Shown here: in pieces, positions 1-10,791 of the stretch
Layout of the letters: every line of letters starts with the position of its first letter
How positions within the stretch are numbered: the stretch's first letter is position 1
NCBI GenBank assembly: GCA_009602725.1
Contig: WELB01000015.1
Coordinates: 48,985-88,012, forward strand
DNA from: Spirogloea muscicola
Lineage: Eukaryota > Streptophyta > Zygnematophyceae > Spirogloeales > Spirogloeaceae
Direction of reading: 5' to 3'
Length of the DNA stretch: 39,028 bases
Translations under genes and position numbers: made by a program
The notes under the pieces: generated by a model
Told to the model about the DNA's origin: nothing
What the model saw: the letters and a program-made list of their open reading frames with translations, nothing else
Databases searched by the model: none

Positions 1-47
1 AAGCCCCGGCCGCCATTACGAGCGAGACGCGGCGGCGGCAGAAGTAG

Positions 48-70
48 CGGCGGCGGCGGCGGCGGCGGCG
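48..70. repeat. (CGG)n tract before the ASF1 start codon
   Basis: About seven perfect CGG triplets lie in the ASF1 5' leader, ending about 20 bp before the ATG at 90. Similar CGG runs sit directly before the AP-4 sigma and TMCO1 start codons, so the tract is probably a general property of 5' leaders in this genome rather than something specific to this gene. Confidence 0.8.
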
Positions 71-89
71 TCGGGCGCGGTGGGCGGCG

Positions 90-1363
90 ATGAGCGCCAT
101 CAACGTGACCAACGTGGCGGTGCTGGACAACCCCGCCGGCTTCCAGCGCGAGTTCCAGTTCGAGATCTCCTACGAGTGCCTCCGAGACCTCAAGGAAGGT
201 CCGCCATGGCCGCCGCCGCCGCCGCCGCCGCCGCCGTGAGCGCCGGGCTGCCGCCGCTCCGCCCGCCGCGCTCTCGCTGACGGCGGCAGCAGCTGCGGGC
301 GCTGGCTGTGGTGGCGGCGGCAGACCTGGAGTGGAAGCTCATCTACGTGGGGTCCGCGGAGAGCGAGAGCTACGACCAGGTGCTGGAGAGCGTGCTCGTG
401 GGCCCCGTGCAGACCGGCAGCTTCCGCTTCGTCTTCCAGGTCATGGCCGCCCACTTTATTCGGTGCCGCGAGACTCTGAAAGGACACAGAATACACAACC
501 AAATTGGTCCCAAAGAGATATGAAGTGACTTGGAGAGATATTAGAAAGAATTTCTGTAAGACAACTTATTAGAAAAAGCAAGGCTTACAATGTAAAAGAG
601 GAAGACCGGCACCGGCAATCTGGCATATCTCACTCAGCACATGGTGGCGCTTGAGTTCATTGAGCAATTGAGTTACGAGCCATCATTGATCCCCTTGATC
701 AACAGCGAGGCGTTATGATGTTTGTGTACTGAGGATTGCGTCATGACACTGATGTATTGGCGTGAAAGTTGTGAGCTGCCGCAGCTGGCACTCAATCTGG
801 ACGCAGCCCCATATGACACCCATTGTCGTGTTTCTCCATGTTGTTATGCAGGCGGACCCGCCGAACCCCGACAAGATCCCCAACGAGGACCTCATCGGCG
901 TCACCGTGCTGCTGCTCACGTGCTCCTACGTGGGCCAGGAGTTCATCCGCGTCGGCTACTACGTCAACAATGAGTACACCCACGAGCAGGTGCCTGTGAC
1001 TCCACCTCCGCAAGTCCTCTTCTGTGGCAGCAGCGATGTGGACGCTGCTGCTGCTCGTGACGTGGAACTCTCAGCTAGCCGCTGAGGAGTGGCAGTATGG
1101 CTGAGATGCATTCCTGTTGTGGGCGCCGGCAGCTGCGGGAGGAGCCGCCGGCGAAGGTGCGTGTGGAGGAGGTGCAGCGGAACATCCTCGCCGACCAGCC
1201 GCGTGTCACCAAGTTCCCCATCCAGTGGGACCCCATCGCAACGTCGCAGCAGCCCGAGCCTGCAGGCCCACAGCTCGAAGCGGCACCTCCACCGGCGCCA
1301 GCGGTCGCAACGACCGCGGACGCCACTGTCACGCCGTTTGAGGGTGTGGCGAGCGCATGGTGA
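90..1363 (+). CDS. ASF1: Histone H3-H4 chaperone ASF1 (anti-silencing function 1)
   Basis: Four exons: 90-198, 324-439, 852-989, 1133-1363 (stop TGA); joined length 594 nt, 197 residues, all junctions GT-AG and phase-consistent. The first three exons and the start of the fourth reproduce the conserved ASF1 immunoglobulin-like core almost completely: N-terminal SAINVTNVAVLDNPAGF, the WKLIYVGSAESESYDQ strand, VLLLTCSYVGQEFIRVGYYV, and VQRNILADQPRVTKFPIQWD. ASF1 binds the H3-H4 dimer and hands it to CAF-1 or HIRA during nucleosome assembly in the nucleus (family knowledge). The tail after about residue 155 is a low-complexity Ala/Pro/Gln stretch, as is usual for this family. The start at 90 is chosen because it gives the family's conserved N-terminus. 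The gene is complete and is the first in the window, convergent with the MAPKKK. Confidence 0.95.
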
Positions 1364-2212
1364 CTTGGACCTTAGCTGATTTACTAAGTACTAACAGCAC
1401 ACGGGGTCTACTTTCACACTGCACTATCGACCATCACTTGCGACTGCCTACTCACACTAGATGCAGTGCCTCGACCGCGCAGCCTGGCAAGTGACGCAAG
1501 CCGTAGTTCTGCCGCTGGGCTGGCCCCTCACACTGTGTCAGCGTCCTGTCCGCTAGGCACAAGTGTGCAACTTTGCAATCACTGTGCAAGATACAATTAC
1601 CTTCCTCCTAGATGAGAGTCCTGCAACACTTGGCCTGATGACTGACAGCAGCCCAGCAGTTAGACATCTGATCTCACTGGAGTGCGACGGGAGTCCGGCT
1701 CTAGTATCCCTACAATCTGAGTCTAGCATTGAGCAATTAGCATCGCTGGGGAATTTGATCAGCCTGCATCACGTCGAATGTAGCCACCTAAGCTTCGCCT
1801 GGAGATACGTAACAGTACGAAGTGCAGACGTATTGCAGGACTCCCACCTGCTGCATATGCAACTACGATTGCAGGAGCAGAACTGAATAAGGAGCAGCAG
1901 GAGAATGCACAAGCTTGAGTTTGCCAATGCTACTGATACCCTTCCCATTTCATTGTCAAGTGTCCTAAGCCGCTGGCCCTGTGTGTCACACCAGAAGGCG
2001 AGCAATGGAGTCACAAACCAGAACTAAGGCGCCTTTGGCACCTTCGTTCCAGGAGACCGCTACTCTGAGAGCAGGCGCTGCTCTATGAGCGGCACCGGCC
2101 AAGTATCATATGTCAAGGCACTCTTGTGCATCAGGAGAATGGTATACGACTAGTCAGGGTTGCCAAGCTTCAGCTTCAAGGCTGTCGGATTTTGCGGCAG
2201 CGTGACTAGAGG
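1364..2212. other. Convergent intergenic spacer, ASF1 / MAPKKK 3' ends
   Basis: About 850 bp between two stop codons. It holds an open frame of 107 codons at 1563-1886 (+) that I do not recognise and that has no protein-family look. Presumably it is the two 3' UTRs. I see no RNA gene or repeat here. Confidence 0.5.
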
Positions 2213-5200
2213 CTATCTGTAGCCGTCCTCGTAGCCGAAGCTTCGGCGTGGCGACCGATTCCCTTGCGGAGGGTCGACATCGCCATGGGGGGCCTGCAGA
2301 GGGCTCAGCTTGATTGCGTCGGTGTAATGGAGACCGCCCGCAGCTGCGAAAGGCGTATAATTGTTGCCACCTCCGCCGTTGCCTTTGTTGCCACCTCCGC
2401 CACTGCCGATGCCATCGTCAATGCCGTAGTACAACGGGAGGCCATAGCTCCAGAGCCCGTTGCTGTCCCGCTGGGGGCTGCCCAGTGGCATCTGGTGGTG
2501 ACTTAACAGCGGGCTCCCGCCTTGACCGCCGTTGCCCATGCGCTGCGGGCTGACCAGTGGGCTGTAGGCCCCGCCCGCAGCGGCAGCGGCGCTGAGTATG
2601 GGCCCGGGGCTGGATGGTGCAGCCTGCCGCGGACTGAGCTGCAGCATCGATGCTGCCGCGGCGGCCACTGCGGCTGCACCATTGTCAGGCGGCTGCTGGA
2701 AGGGTGGCGGCGTGCCTCGGCGGGCCACACCGTTGCCGCCGCCAGCACTGCTGGCGGCCATGACCAGCGGCGAGCTGGAGTTGCTGCTGAGCAAGAGGCT
2801 GCCGCCCACAGTGCGGGCGCTGCCGGCGCTTCCAGTGGCAGACCGCGCCTGCTGCCGGTGGTTGGCCACTTGGAGCGGCGCCAACGCCGCCGCCCGCTGG
2901 ACTGCCTGCCTCCGCTGCGGCCGTGGCCGTGGGACCAGCTCCCTGAATCATCACAACACCCAAATCACCATCATAAGAGAACAATGATGGGAAGCGCGTA
3001 CAATCGGCCAGGCTTCGAGGGCGACGAGCCAGCGGGCTGCCAATCCTTGCATGCTACGGGGTTCACAGTGATCAAAGCAGGACGAGGGGGCACTGCGGCT
3101 CGTCAACATCAGCAGCGACAACGAGAAAGACAGCAAGTGCGTGGCTCCGTGCACGGCATCAAATTGTGTATAGGCTGAGCACGTGCTACTAAATTAAAGT
3201 CACAGCCTTGAATCTAGGCCGTTGAGCCGAACCTATAAAGCCTGACTTCTGACCAAGCTCGGTGCTTGAAGCACAAGTGCAGGGAGAAGAGCTCATGCAG
3301 GCTCACCCAGAATTCTCCACGTGGTTGCGCAGCGCAATGACAGATGGGGACTTCGTCGCGTCGGCCACCGAGTTGATGTCGGGAGCGGCATTGCGCACAA
3401 ACGGGTGGTCCAGCAGCGCAGCGGCGCTGGGCCGGTCCTGCGAGCGCCGCTGAAGGCAGGCCTGCACGAAGTCGTGACCTTCCAGCGAAAGGTCGTCTGG
3501 GATTGCCGGCAGGTCCTTGCTGTTGCTGATCTTGAACATCACTGCGACCTGGCCAGCCAGAAGGACGCAGCACCGACAGCAAACTGAAGGTGAGGCACGC
3601 CTCCAGAGCTTTAATGACAAGCGCCAAGTGCTACCATCAAGGTCGTTAAGAGATCGAGTTACTGAGGTTCTGGGGTGCTGAGGTTCAGGCACTATCATGG
3701 AATGGATGATCATGAGGGCAATCAGGGCTGCATTGTTGACATACTATTTACTTATGGAGTCCCTGTCAGAGCACGAATCCACAGCCAGGCTGCCGGCAAG
3801 CTCTGACTTTGACCCTGTGCTATGCTGCTGAGCTCAGGCCAACGGGACTCGAGCACCAGCCATGCATGCAGCTGGGAGAAGATGCAGCTGAGGGCACGGG
3901 CACAAGCAGTAGCAGGCAGTGCAGAGTCGCTGCGGTGGTCATGAGGCTGCTCACCACTTCCAGGTCGCTCCAGGGGGGCTTCCCGGCCGCCATTTCCAGC
4001 ACTGTGCAGCCGAGGCTCCAGATGTCGACCGCGAGGTCGTACCCAGTCTCCGAGCCGCGGATTGCCTGCGGGCACCCACTCAAGCTTCGCTCCTGATGGC
4101 CCTGACCAGCTTGGGCACGGGCTCAAGCAGACTCTGTACTCGGAGAAAGCGAAGCTTAGTGAAGGCGGACATGATAATTGGCACGCTGCTCACCTCAGGC
4201 GCCATCCAGTAGGGGCTACCTTTGCCTAGTGACTTCGTGCGCGGCCCCTCCAGCTGCAAGTTCCATGGGCACACGCAGAAGCTCAGTAAACGTCTTCCAA
4301 ACCTTCCATTAGTGCAGGGCCCGCTTGCTGATCAGCCCTCTCTGTGCGTTGCATTACAACTGCACTCTGCAGACGGGCTTGCACCGGACGATTGGCCGGT
4401 TGCCGGCGCCGGACGTGTCCTGCTTCCCGCTGTGAGTTCTTCGGTGCAAGGAGAGACGAAGGTGGCAGGCGGAAGGAAGTGCAACGGCGCTCACGTGCTT
4501 AGCCATGCCAAAGTCGGCAAGCTTCACATGCCCATGTGTGTCCACCAGGATGTTCGCGCCCTTGATATCCCTGCAAAAAGGTGGCGGCGAGCATCGGCTG
4601 CTTCAGGTCTGCGGCAACGTCTCACCCACGAGCTTTGCTTATACCACCGAGCATAAGAAGTGGCAGAGGCGGCAAGACCCTTGTGGCAGAAGAGGCGGCA
4701 GGTCAGACCGGTGGACGGTGTTCTTGTTGTGGAGGTACGCGAGGCCGCCGAGGATCTGGCGCGTGTACGTGCGGATGAGCGGCTCGTCGAACTTGCCAAA
4801 CTCCTGCAGCAGCTTGTGGATGGAACCCCCCGGGATGTACTCCAAGAAGATGTAGAGGAAGTCGCCCTCCTGCCGTGTTACACCGCCGCCACAGCCGTCA
4901 GACCACAGATTCTCCGACGCCGGTGGAGAATGTGTTGGCCATAGACGAATCTGGCCATTCCTAATACTGCAGTAAGCGCAGAAACATCTGGATCGACAGA
5001 GGCCTCAGCGTTCTTGATAACATTTCATGTTATGTGCATGTAGATATATAAACAGTTTCAGAGGGGAAAGGGGAGGGGGGGTTAGGAGCACGCGGGCGTG
5101 AGCAGCGCAGTCGTAGTGGCGGCGACAAGAGATGGCAACCACAGGGTACTTGGCAGCAAACCTGCGGCACAGCGCACCTAACTAACACAACTAAGTTGAC

Positions 5201-5898
5201 TAACATAACACGACTCACTTATGTTTTAGCGGAAAGCTCACCGTATCTGTGCCGAGGTACTTGACGATGTTGGGGTGCTCCAGCTGGCTCAGCAGCGCAA
5301 TCTCCTGTGCCGCAGCAGCAGCAGCGCCGCCCCGGCGGCTGCCGGCGGGTCAGCTCCGGCCAAGGTGGCCAGCAATGCAGCGGCGTCGCCGGCAGTGGCG
5401 GCGGACCTGCTTGATCTGCTTGATGCTCTCCGACGCGGTGGCCTGCGTGGCCTCGAGCGGCACCTCCTTGACGGCAAACAGCTGGCCCTGGTCCCTGCGC
5501 ACACCGCCGCAGCCAGCTGAGGCCCACGCCGCCGGAATCTGATAACCGGCAACGGTGCAGTCAACGGCTAAGGCCTCGAGGGAGCGCAGATGGCGCTTGG
5601 GCGGCGAGGCGGCTCACATGTCGTAGCCACGGAAGACGGTGCCGAAGGTGCCGCTGCCAAGCAGCTGGCCCTTGCGCCAGCGGCCCTTGCGGGGGCAGCC
5701 CGAGGGCGAGCTGCCGTCGCCGGACCCGCGACTGCCAGCGCCAGCGAGCCAGAGGTGGGGGGCGGCGGTGTTGAGCGGTGGGATGGCGGGTGCGCTGCCG
5801 AAGCTGCCGCCGCCGACGCCACTGCCGCCGTCGTCGCCCGTTGCAACTCTATCACAAGACCTGTGCATGTTGTTGTTTGAGTGTGAGCAAGTGTTCAT
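2213..5898 (-). CDS. MAP kinase kinase kinase (MEKK/YODA-like Ser/Thr kinase)
   Basis: Nine exons on the minus strand: 5898-5618, 5494-5407, 5304-5242, 4869-4709, 4570-4495, 4253-4194, 4065-3955, 3548-3307, 2942-2213 (stop TAG); phases agree at every junction, 603 residues. The kinase domain covers roughly residues 75-333: glycine loop GSGTFGTV (81-88), ATP-binding Lys103 in FAVKEV, alpha-C Glu124, catalytic [10 protein letters not shown] (197-206), DFG (217-219), and GSPYWMAPE, the plant MEKK-type activation-segment end. [20 protein letters not shown] follows. It would phosphorylate MAPKKs in a MAPK cascade. The last exon encodes a 240-residue Ala/Gly/Ser/Pro/Gln-rich tail with several SP motifs. 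The N-terminal extension is only about 75 residues, short for YODA-type kinases, and the ATG lies 33 bp from the broken end of the ABCG gene, so exons may be missing. Subfamily is not certain. Confidence 0.9.
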
Positions 5899-5931
5899 CA
5901 AGCATAGAAGATGCTACATCTGGTCCCTTGC

Positions 5932-7920
5932 CTGTGGTGACGCGCTTCTTCTGGCCGCCCGAGATGCCTCTGATCATCTCATTGCCGACGAGCGTGTCGG
6001 CACAAATATCCAGCCCGAGAATTTTCATGATGTAGTCCGTGATAAGAGCCCCACTATCGCCAGAGCTCAACGCAATGCCCTGGCCGCCAGGCACAGTCAA
6101 GGCTGGTCAGGCGCGGTACTATGGGGGACATAAACCGCCAAGTGACCACGCAAGAGAAAGTGCAAACCTGACAAAGTCATGCGTGTCAAGTCATAAGTGC
6201 CGTGCATGCAACCTAGTTGTGCAAGACATTGTGCGAGACCGAAGGCTGATAAGGAGCACGCGATGCAGCTCGGCGGCTACAGCATTCCCGCTGAAAATTG
6301 TCCCGCACCTTCATGACAGCGTCCAGGTCTGGCTCAGGGTGGATGTCCATCCCTTTCTCGCGCTTCATAACCTCCTCAATCAAGTCTGCCATCCACCCCA
6401 GTGCCGCCGCAGCAGCGCAATGTTCATCAAGAATGCCACTTGGGGCAATGTACAAGCATCAAGTCCTCACACGCAAGTGCGAGGCAGCGAGGAGGACACC
6501 AGTATGGGCTTGGAAGCTCACCAGACCGATACTTGGCGCCCTGGACACGGGCAGAGAAGTCAAGCGTCTCGCGCACAGTCAGCGTGCCAATGTGGACGTC
6601 ATTCTGGCTGATGTACGCAGCCGTCCGCTGCGGGATGAACTCAGTAAGATCGTGGCCATTATACGTGATGCGGCCGGTTTTCTGCGGCAGACATTGTTGT
6701 TTGCTGTCAGACAGAGCTCCCGACAGAGCGTGTGCAAGAGACACAGAGCACGGGCCATCTCCAGCGTGCCCATCCTTTAGTACTGCCTGACATTGTCCTT
6801 CTTTGACGCACCGTCTATGTGATTTAGAGGTCACTGGGAGGTGTCGTCATTAGTGCGCACCCGCAGGTCTTGGCTGAGCTTGCCAGCAAGGGCGAGCATG
6901 AGCGTGGTCTTGCCGGCGCCTGGCGGCCCCAGAAGCAGTGTCATTCTGCAACGAAAGTGCATGTGCGAGCACTCTCATCAGCTCCTCATTTCATTTCTAG
7001 CAGCATACAGTCATAGTGAAGTAATTGCAGACTATGATTGCTCTTTCTGGACAACGCTTGCAGCAGTGTGCTCACCTGCCGGGCTTGAGGATGCCGCTGA
7101 GTGAGTGCAGAATTGGGAATGGCTTCTTGCGGCTCGGAAGCAGGTGCATCGCGCCCAGCAGGTCCTGCAACGAGGGACGTGGCGGCGTTGGTGGAGCACT
7201 CTGAGGAGCTGCATGGGCGGCTCTCGTGATAGCTTTGGCAATGCACTAGACGCCGGCCGAGCAAGCGAGCAAGGCGCCTCGGTGGCTCCGGCCTGGGGGC
7301 TCACCTCGAGCATGTTGCGGGGGTAGTTGATGAGCGTTGGCAGCGCACGATTGCCGACGTAGATGTCGGCATCGATCTTGAGGTCCTGGAAGTGGACCTC
7401 CACCGTTGGCAGCTGAATGCCGACCCTGCAGTGAGGCGGCCGCGCAAGAGGGAGGGCAGAGCACTGCGTCAGATCAAGCGCTGAGCTGAGCTGTCTGCAG
7501 CGACACACTGTGAGCTACCACTCAACATGGCTCAGGACATTGCCGCAGATCAGGCACGGGCAGGCAAGCCAGGCGGCGGCGGTAGTGACGGCAGCGGTGC
7601 AGACTGCTCACTTGTTGATGCGGTCGCGCAGGCGCATGAGCAGCCTCTCATTGTCCTGCTCCTTGGTCTGTCAACACGATGACACAAAGGGCGGCACTCA
7701 GTGAGAAGCTGTTCGGCGCCGGGTGGCGCTGCGCATCGGCAGGTGGGCTGTCTGGCGATAAAGGTCACAGCTGCGGCACTGGCTGCGGCAGTGCTCCCAG
7801 CAGTAGCTGGGCTGGTGGGGACGAGAGCGGTGGTGGGCTTGCCTGCAGGGCGTGCTCGACGAGCGCCATGCGCTCCTTGGGCTTGAGCGTGCGCACGTCC
7901 ACCTGCCGGAAGTTCTTCTT
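5932..7920 (-). CDS. PDR-type ABCG transporter, 5' fragment (NBD1 only)
   Basis: Eight exons on the minus strand: 7920-7843, 7667-7612, 7425-7305, 7164-7076, 6945-6861, 6681-6522, 6385-6309, 6079-5932. All joins are in phase, giving about 240 residues. The sequence tracks plant full-size ABCG (pleiotropic drug resistance) pumps: [17 protein letters not shown], the pre-[16 protein letters not shown], Walker [40 protein letters not shown], and the signature [12 protein letters not shown]. Exon 1 and exon 8 are followed by GC (not GT) donors. Everything after the signature is absent: Walker B, the H-loop, both transmembrane domains and NBD2, over 1,000 residues in the family. The next sequence downstream is the MAPKKK. 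The N-terminal exon or exons with the start codon are also not found. As it stands this cannot be a transporter; assembly collapse or a real truncation are both possible. Confidence 0.85.
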
Positions 7921-8244
7921 CTGCGGCGGCGGCGGCGGCGGCAGCGAGAGGCGCCGATAGCTCGTGCGTCAGCGTCAGCGATCAGGCATCCGGGCCATGG
8001 CCCGACCGCTGCGGCCACGAAATCGGAGCAAGGAGCAGCGACGACCACCGGCCAGAACCCCGCAGGCCGCAGCTGCAGTTGGCAAGGCGGAGGCGGCGGC
8101 GGCGGAGGCGGCGGCAGCGGCGGGAGAGGCGGCGGCGACGGCGGGGCGGCGGTGGCGGTGCCGCATCACGGTCTACCGAGGGCTGGTAGCGGCGCGGCGG
8201 TCGCCATTGGCCGGCTCCTCCGGCCGTGAGCAGGGGCCGTGAGC
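7921..8244. other. GC-rich spacer between ABCG fragment and CNOT1
   Basis: 324 bp, strongly GC-rich, with GGC/GGA runs (about 8087-8160). It lies head-to-head between two genes that both lack their N-terminal coding parts. No exon encoding a PDR N-terminus or the NOT1 N-terminal HEAT repeats can be found in it on either strand. It could be a bidirectional promoter or a collapsed assembly joint. Confidence 0.5.
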
Positions 8245-10791
8245 ATGGCGGCGGCCGCCGCGCCGGCGGGGCATGCTGGCCCGGGGCCTCCGCCGGACGG
8301 CCTCGGAGCCGTCGCAGGCCCAGTCCCGGGCGCTCTCGCGACGCCGCCGGCCGCGCATGACGGCCTGGCGCTCGAGCTGGCCGGCGCCATGCACGCGGCT
8401 GACGTGCTGGAGGAGATTGGTTACAGCTGCACGGCCAGCGTCCGGCACTGCCGCGACGTCCTGGGGCTCTTCCCCGACCTGGGGGAAGCGGAGATCGCGC
8501 GGCTGGTCGCCATGGTGACGCGCACCCACACCGGCCTGGAGGACGCACACGGCGCCAACGGCATCCTCAGCTCCGCCCTGGCGCTGCACAGCATGCCTGC
8601 CGACGCCGGCATCCTCTCGTCGTGGAACCTCGACGTCCTGCTCGAGACCATCCAGCAGCTTGTGAGTGCCATGGCACGCTTGCCGTCGATGCGGAGGCCT
8701 GTCAGTGGCTGTCACAAGCTGGATGGACGCACCGCAGCGTCTCTGTGGGAGAGGCTTCTCACAGGAGTCACGAAGACGTCTTGTACCTGTGATTGGACCT
8801 TGTCAGCTCAGATTCTCATTGCTCACACTGTGGGAGCTGCAGGCGCCCAATGCAGACTGGGCCCTGGTCGTGCAAGGCTTCGACCACGAGGGCTTTGTGG
8901 TGCCGGATCAGAAGGCCTTTGCCCTGCTTGTCACAATCGTCGTTACTGCCTCTTCGGTAATTTTTCCCTACTCTCTATCCTACTTAGCTGGGCTTGAGAT
9001 TTGCTTCCCTTGCCAGGAGTTCTGCTTTGATTTGGTTGCACGAGATGATTGTCATGTGGCCACGAGTGTCACTACGAGGTGTTCTAATCTTGTAAAGACT
9101 GTCTCAAAGTGCAATGTGATAAGTGCTTTGTGCAGACTGCCTTCCCAGTGATGGCTGTCTGCGGGGGCCTGTGGAAGAATCTTGAGGGCCAACTATCCTT
9201 TCTGAGGCATGCAGTGGCTGCAGCTCCTGATCTTTTCAGCTTCGCAGAGACTCCTCGACGTCAGGTCGATCTTGCCAGCTCCTGCACGAGCGAGGTGGCT
9301 TGTTCTAGCCGAATTCGGTAAAGCGCTAAATCCAGTTGAAAATGAGATGAGGATTAATCTCATGCAGTTGTCTGAGCAAGTCATACCATGTTTGACTGCT
9401 GCAGGCTCCTGTAGAAGGTCTTCACGGACACAAGTCTCCGATTGGGCACCCCCAACCAGGCCTGGTTGTCTGTAGACCTCATTGAGGTTCTCTGCAAGCT
9501 TGCTGAAGCAGGGCATGTAGCTGCTATTCGGGCAATCTTAGACTACCCACTTAAGCACTGCCCAGAAGTCCTCCTTTTGACCCTGGCACAAGTCAAGGTA
9601 CTTATGGTCTGCCTCTCCTGCTGTCCTGCCTGTCTCAATGCAGCAACTGTATATTTTTGTTTTGTGGTCAAAGTGGTGCCCTCTCCAGTATGCGCATATC
9701 AAGCAAGTTCAGACAGTGTTGACATACATCAAGTTGCTCTATAATGAACATTAATAATGACAGCTGGTTAACGGATTGAGTTCTGGCTGCTAGTTGGTCT
9801 TCCCTGTTGACAATTGTCCAGCTGCAATTCAGCAGCTTGCAGTATTGCCGCCTCATAGTGCTGGTGCTAGAAGGCACTGTATTAAAATCATCTATATCAG
9901 AGAATATGTTTTCTTGCCGTTCATGTGCAGACGGCTTGGAATCTGATCCAATCAGATATAATGGCCTATCTGCTCCCAACATACTTGTCAAACAACCCAA
10001 ATTCAAGCACGTTGCTGCATGCTCTTTGGCCTCTCAATCCAGAGGCCATCATACGAGTAATGGTTGAAGTACATGCCAAGGACACAAGTAGCATCTCACG
10101 CCTTCTGGACGTCTGCCAGGATCTTAAGGTGATCTTCTATTGACCTTGTGGTGTCTAAGATGATTGGCAAGGTGCACACAAGTAGTGCCCCAGGGTATAG
10201 CAGGTTCAGTCTTTGCATTTACCTCAATAGTATACTACCCCCCAGTCCCATGTGGCTTGCAAGCTCACACTTGGACGGTTTGTCTGAATTGTTACCTTTT
10301 CTTACTTACTGAGCTTCTGGGATTCGTGACAGGTCCTCACTGTCATGCTGGAATCAGCGCCCTTTCCATTTGCCATTGATCTTGCAGCATTAGCATCCCG
10401 TAGAGAATATCTCAACTTAGAGAAATGGCTCAATGACAGCTTGAAGGTGAACGGAGATGCACTCTATAAGGTGAGACCCACTCTATATGCTGTAATTGCA
10501 CATCCCCTGAATGGCACCTGGTGTTGCACGAGTGGGAGCAGCGCTTGTGAAGCCATGTCACCAGGTCACTATGACTGCTTCTACCAAGGGCAGCAAGAGG
10601 CCCGCCGCTCTGAACCATGTTGCCATGTATCGATGACCTTGCAAATGTTATGGACTGTGTGGTGATGCTGTCAGGCTTGCCTCAACTACATACGGGATAA
10701 GCTCCTGGCTGAATCCCGATCAGATGGTACCGGTCAAAGGAGTGGTCCAAACATCAATCTGTCCCTTGAGACAACAGCTATGCTCTTTAAG
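8245..10791 (+). other. NOT1: CNOT1 HEAT-repeat region (second half)
   Basis: The seven exons 8245-10791 encode the part of the N-terminal HEAT array that is present: [69 protein letters not shown] and [20 protein letters not shown], all recognisable in plant NOT1. The first about 40 residues (Ala/Gly/Pro-rich) have no counterpart I recognise. In the family this array binds CNOT10/CNOT11-type partners, but the part of it upstream of these exons is missing here. Confidence 0.8.

Noticed and set aside
1563-1886. 107-codon plus-strand ORF after ASF1
   Set aside because: No recognisable family, lies in the presumed 3' UTR spacer.
8173-8715. Minus-strand open frames of 180-190 codons opposite CNOT1 exon 1
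   Set aside because: Antisense shadows of a GC-rich exon with no family resemblance.
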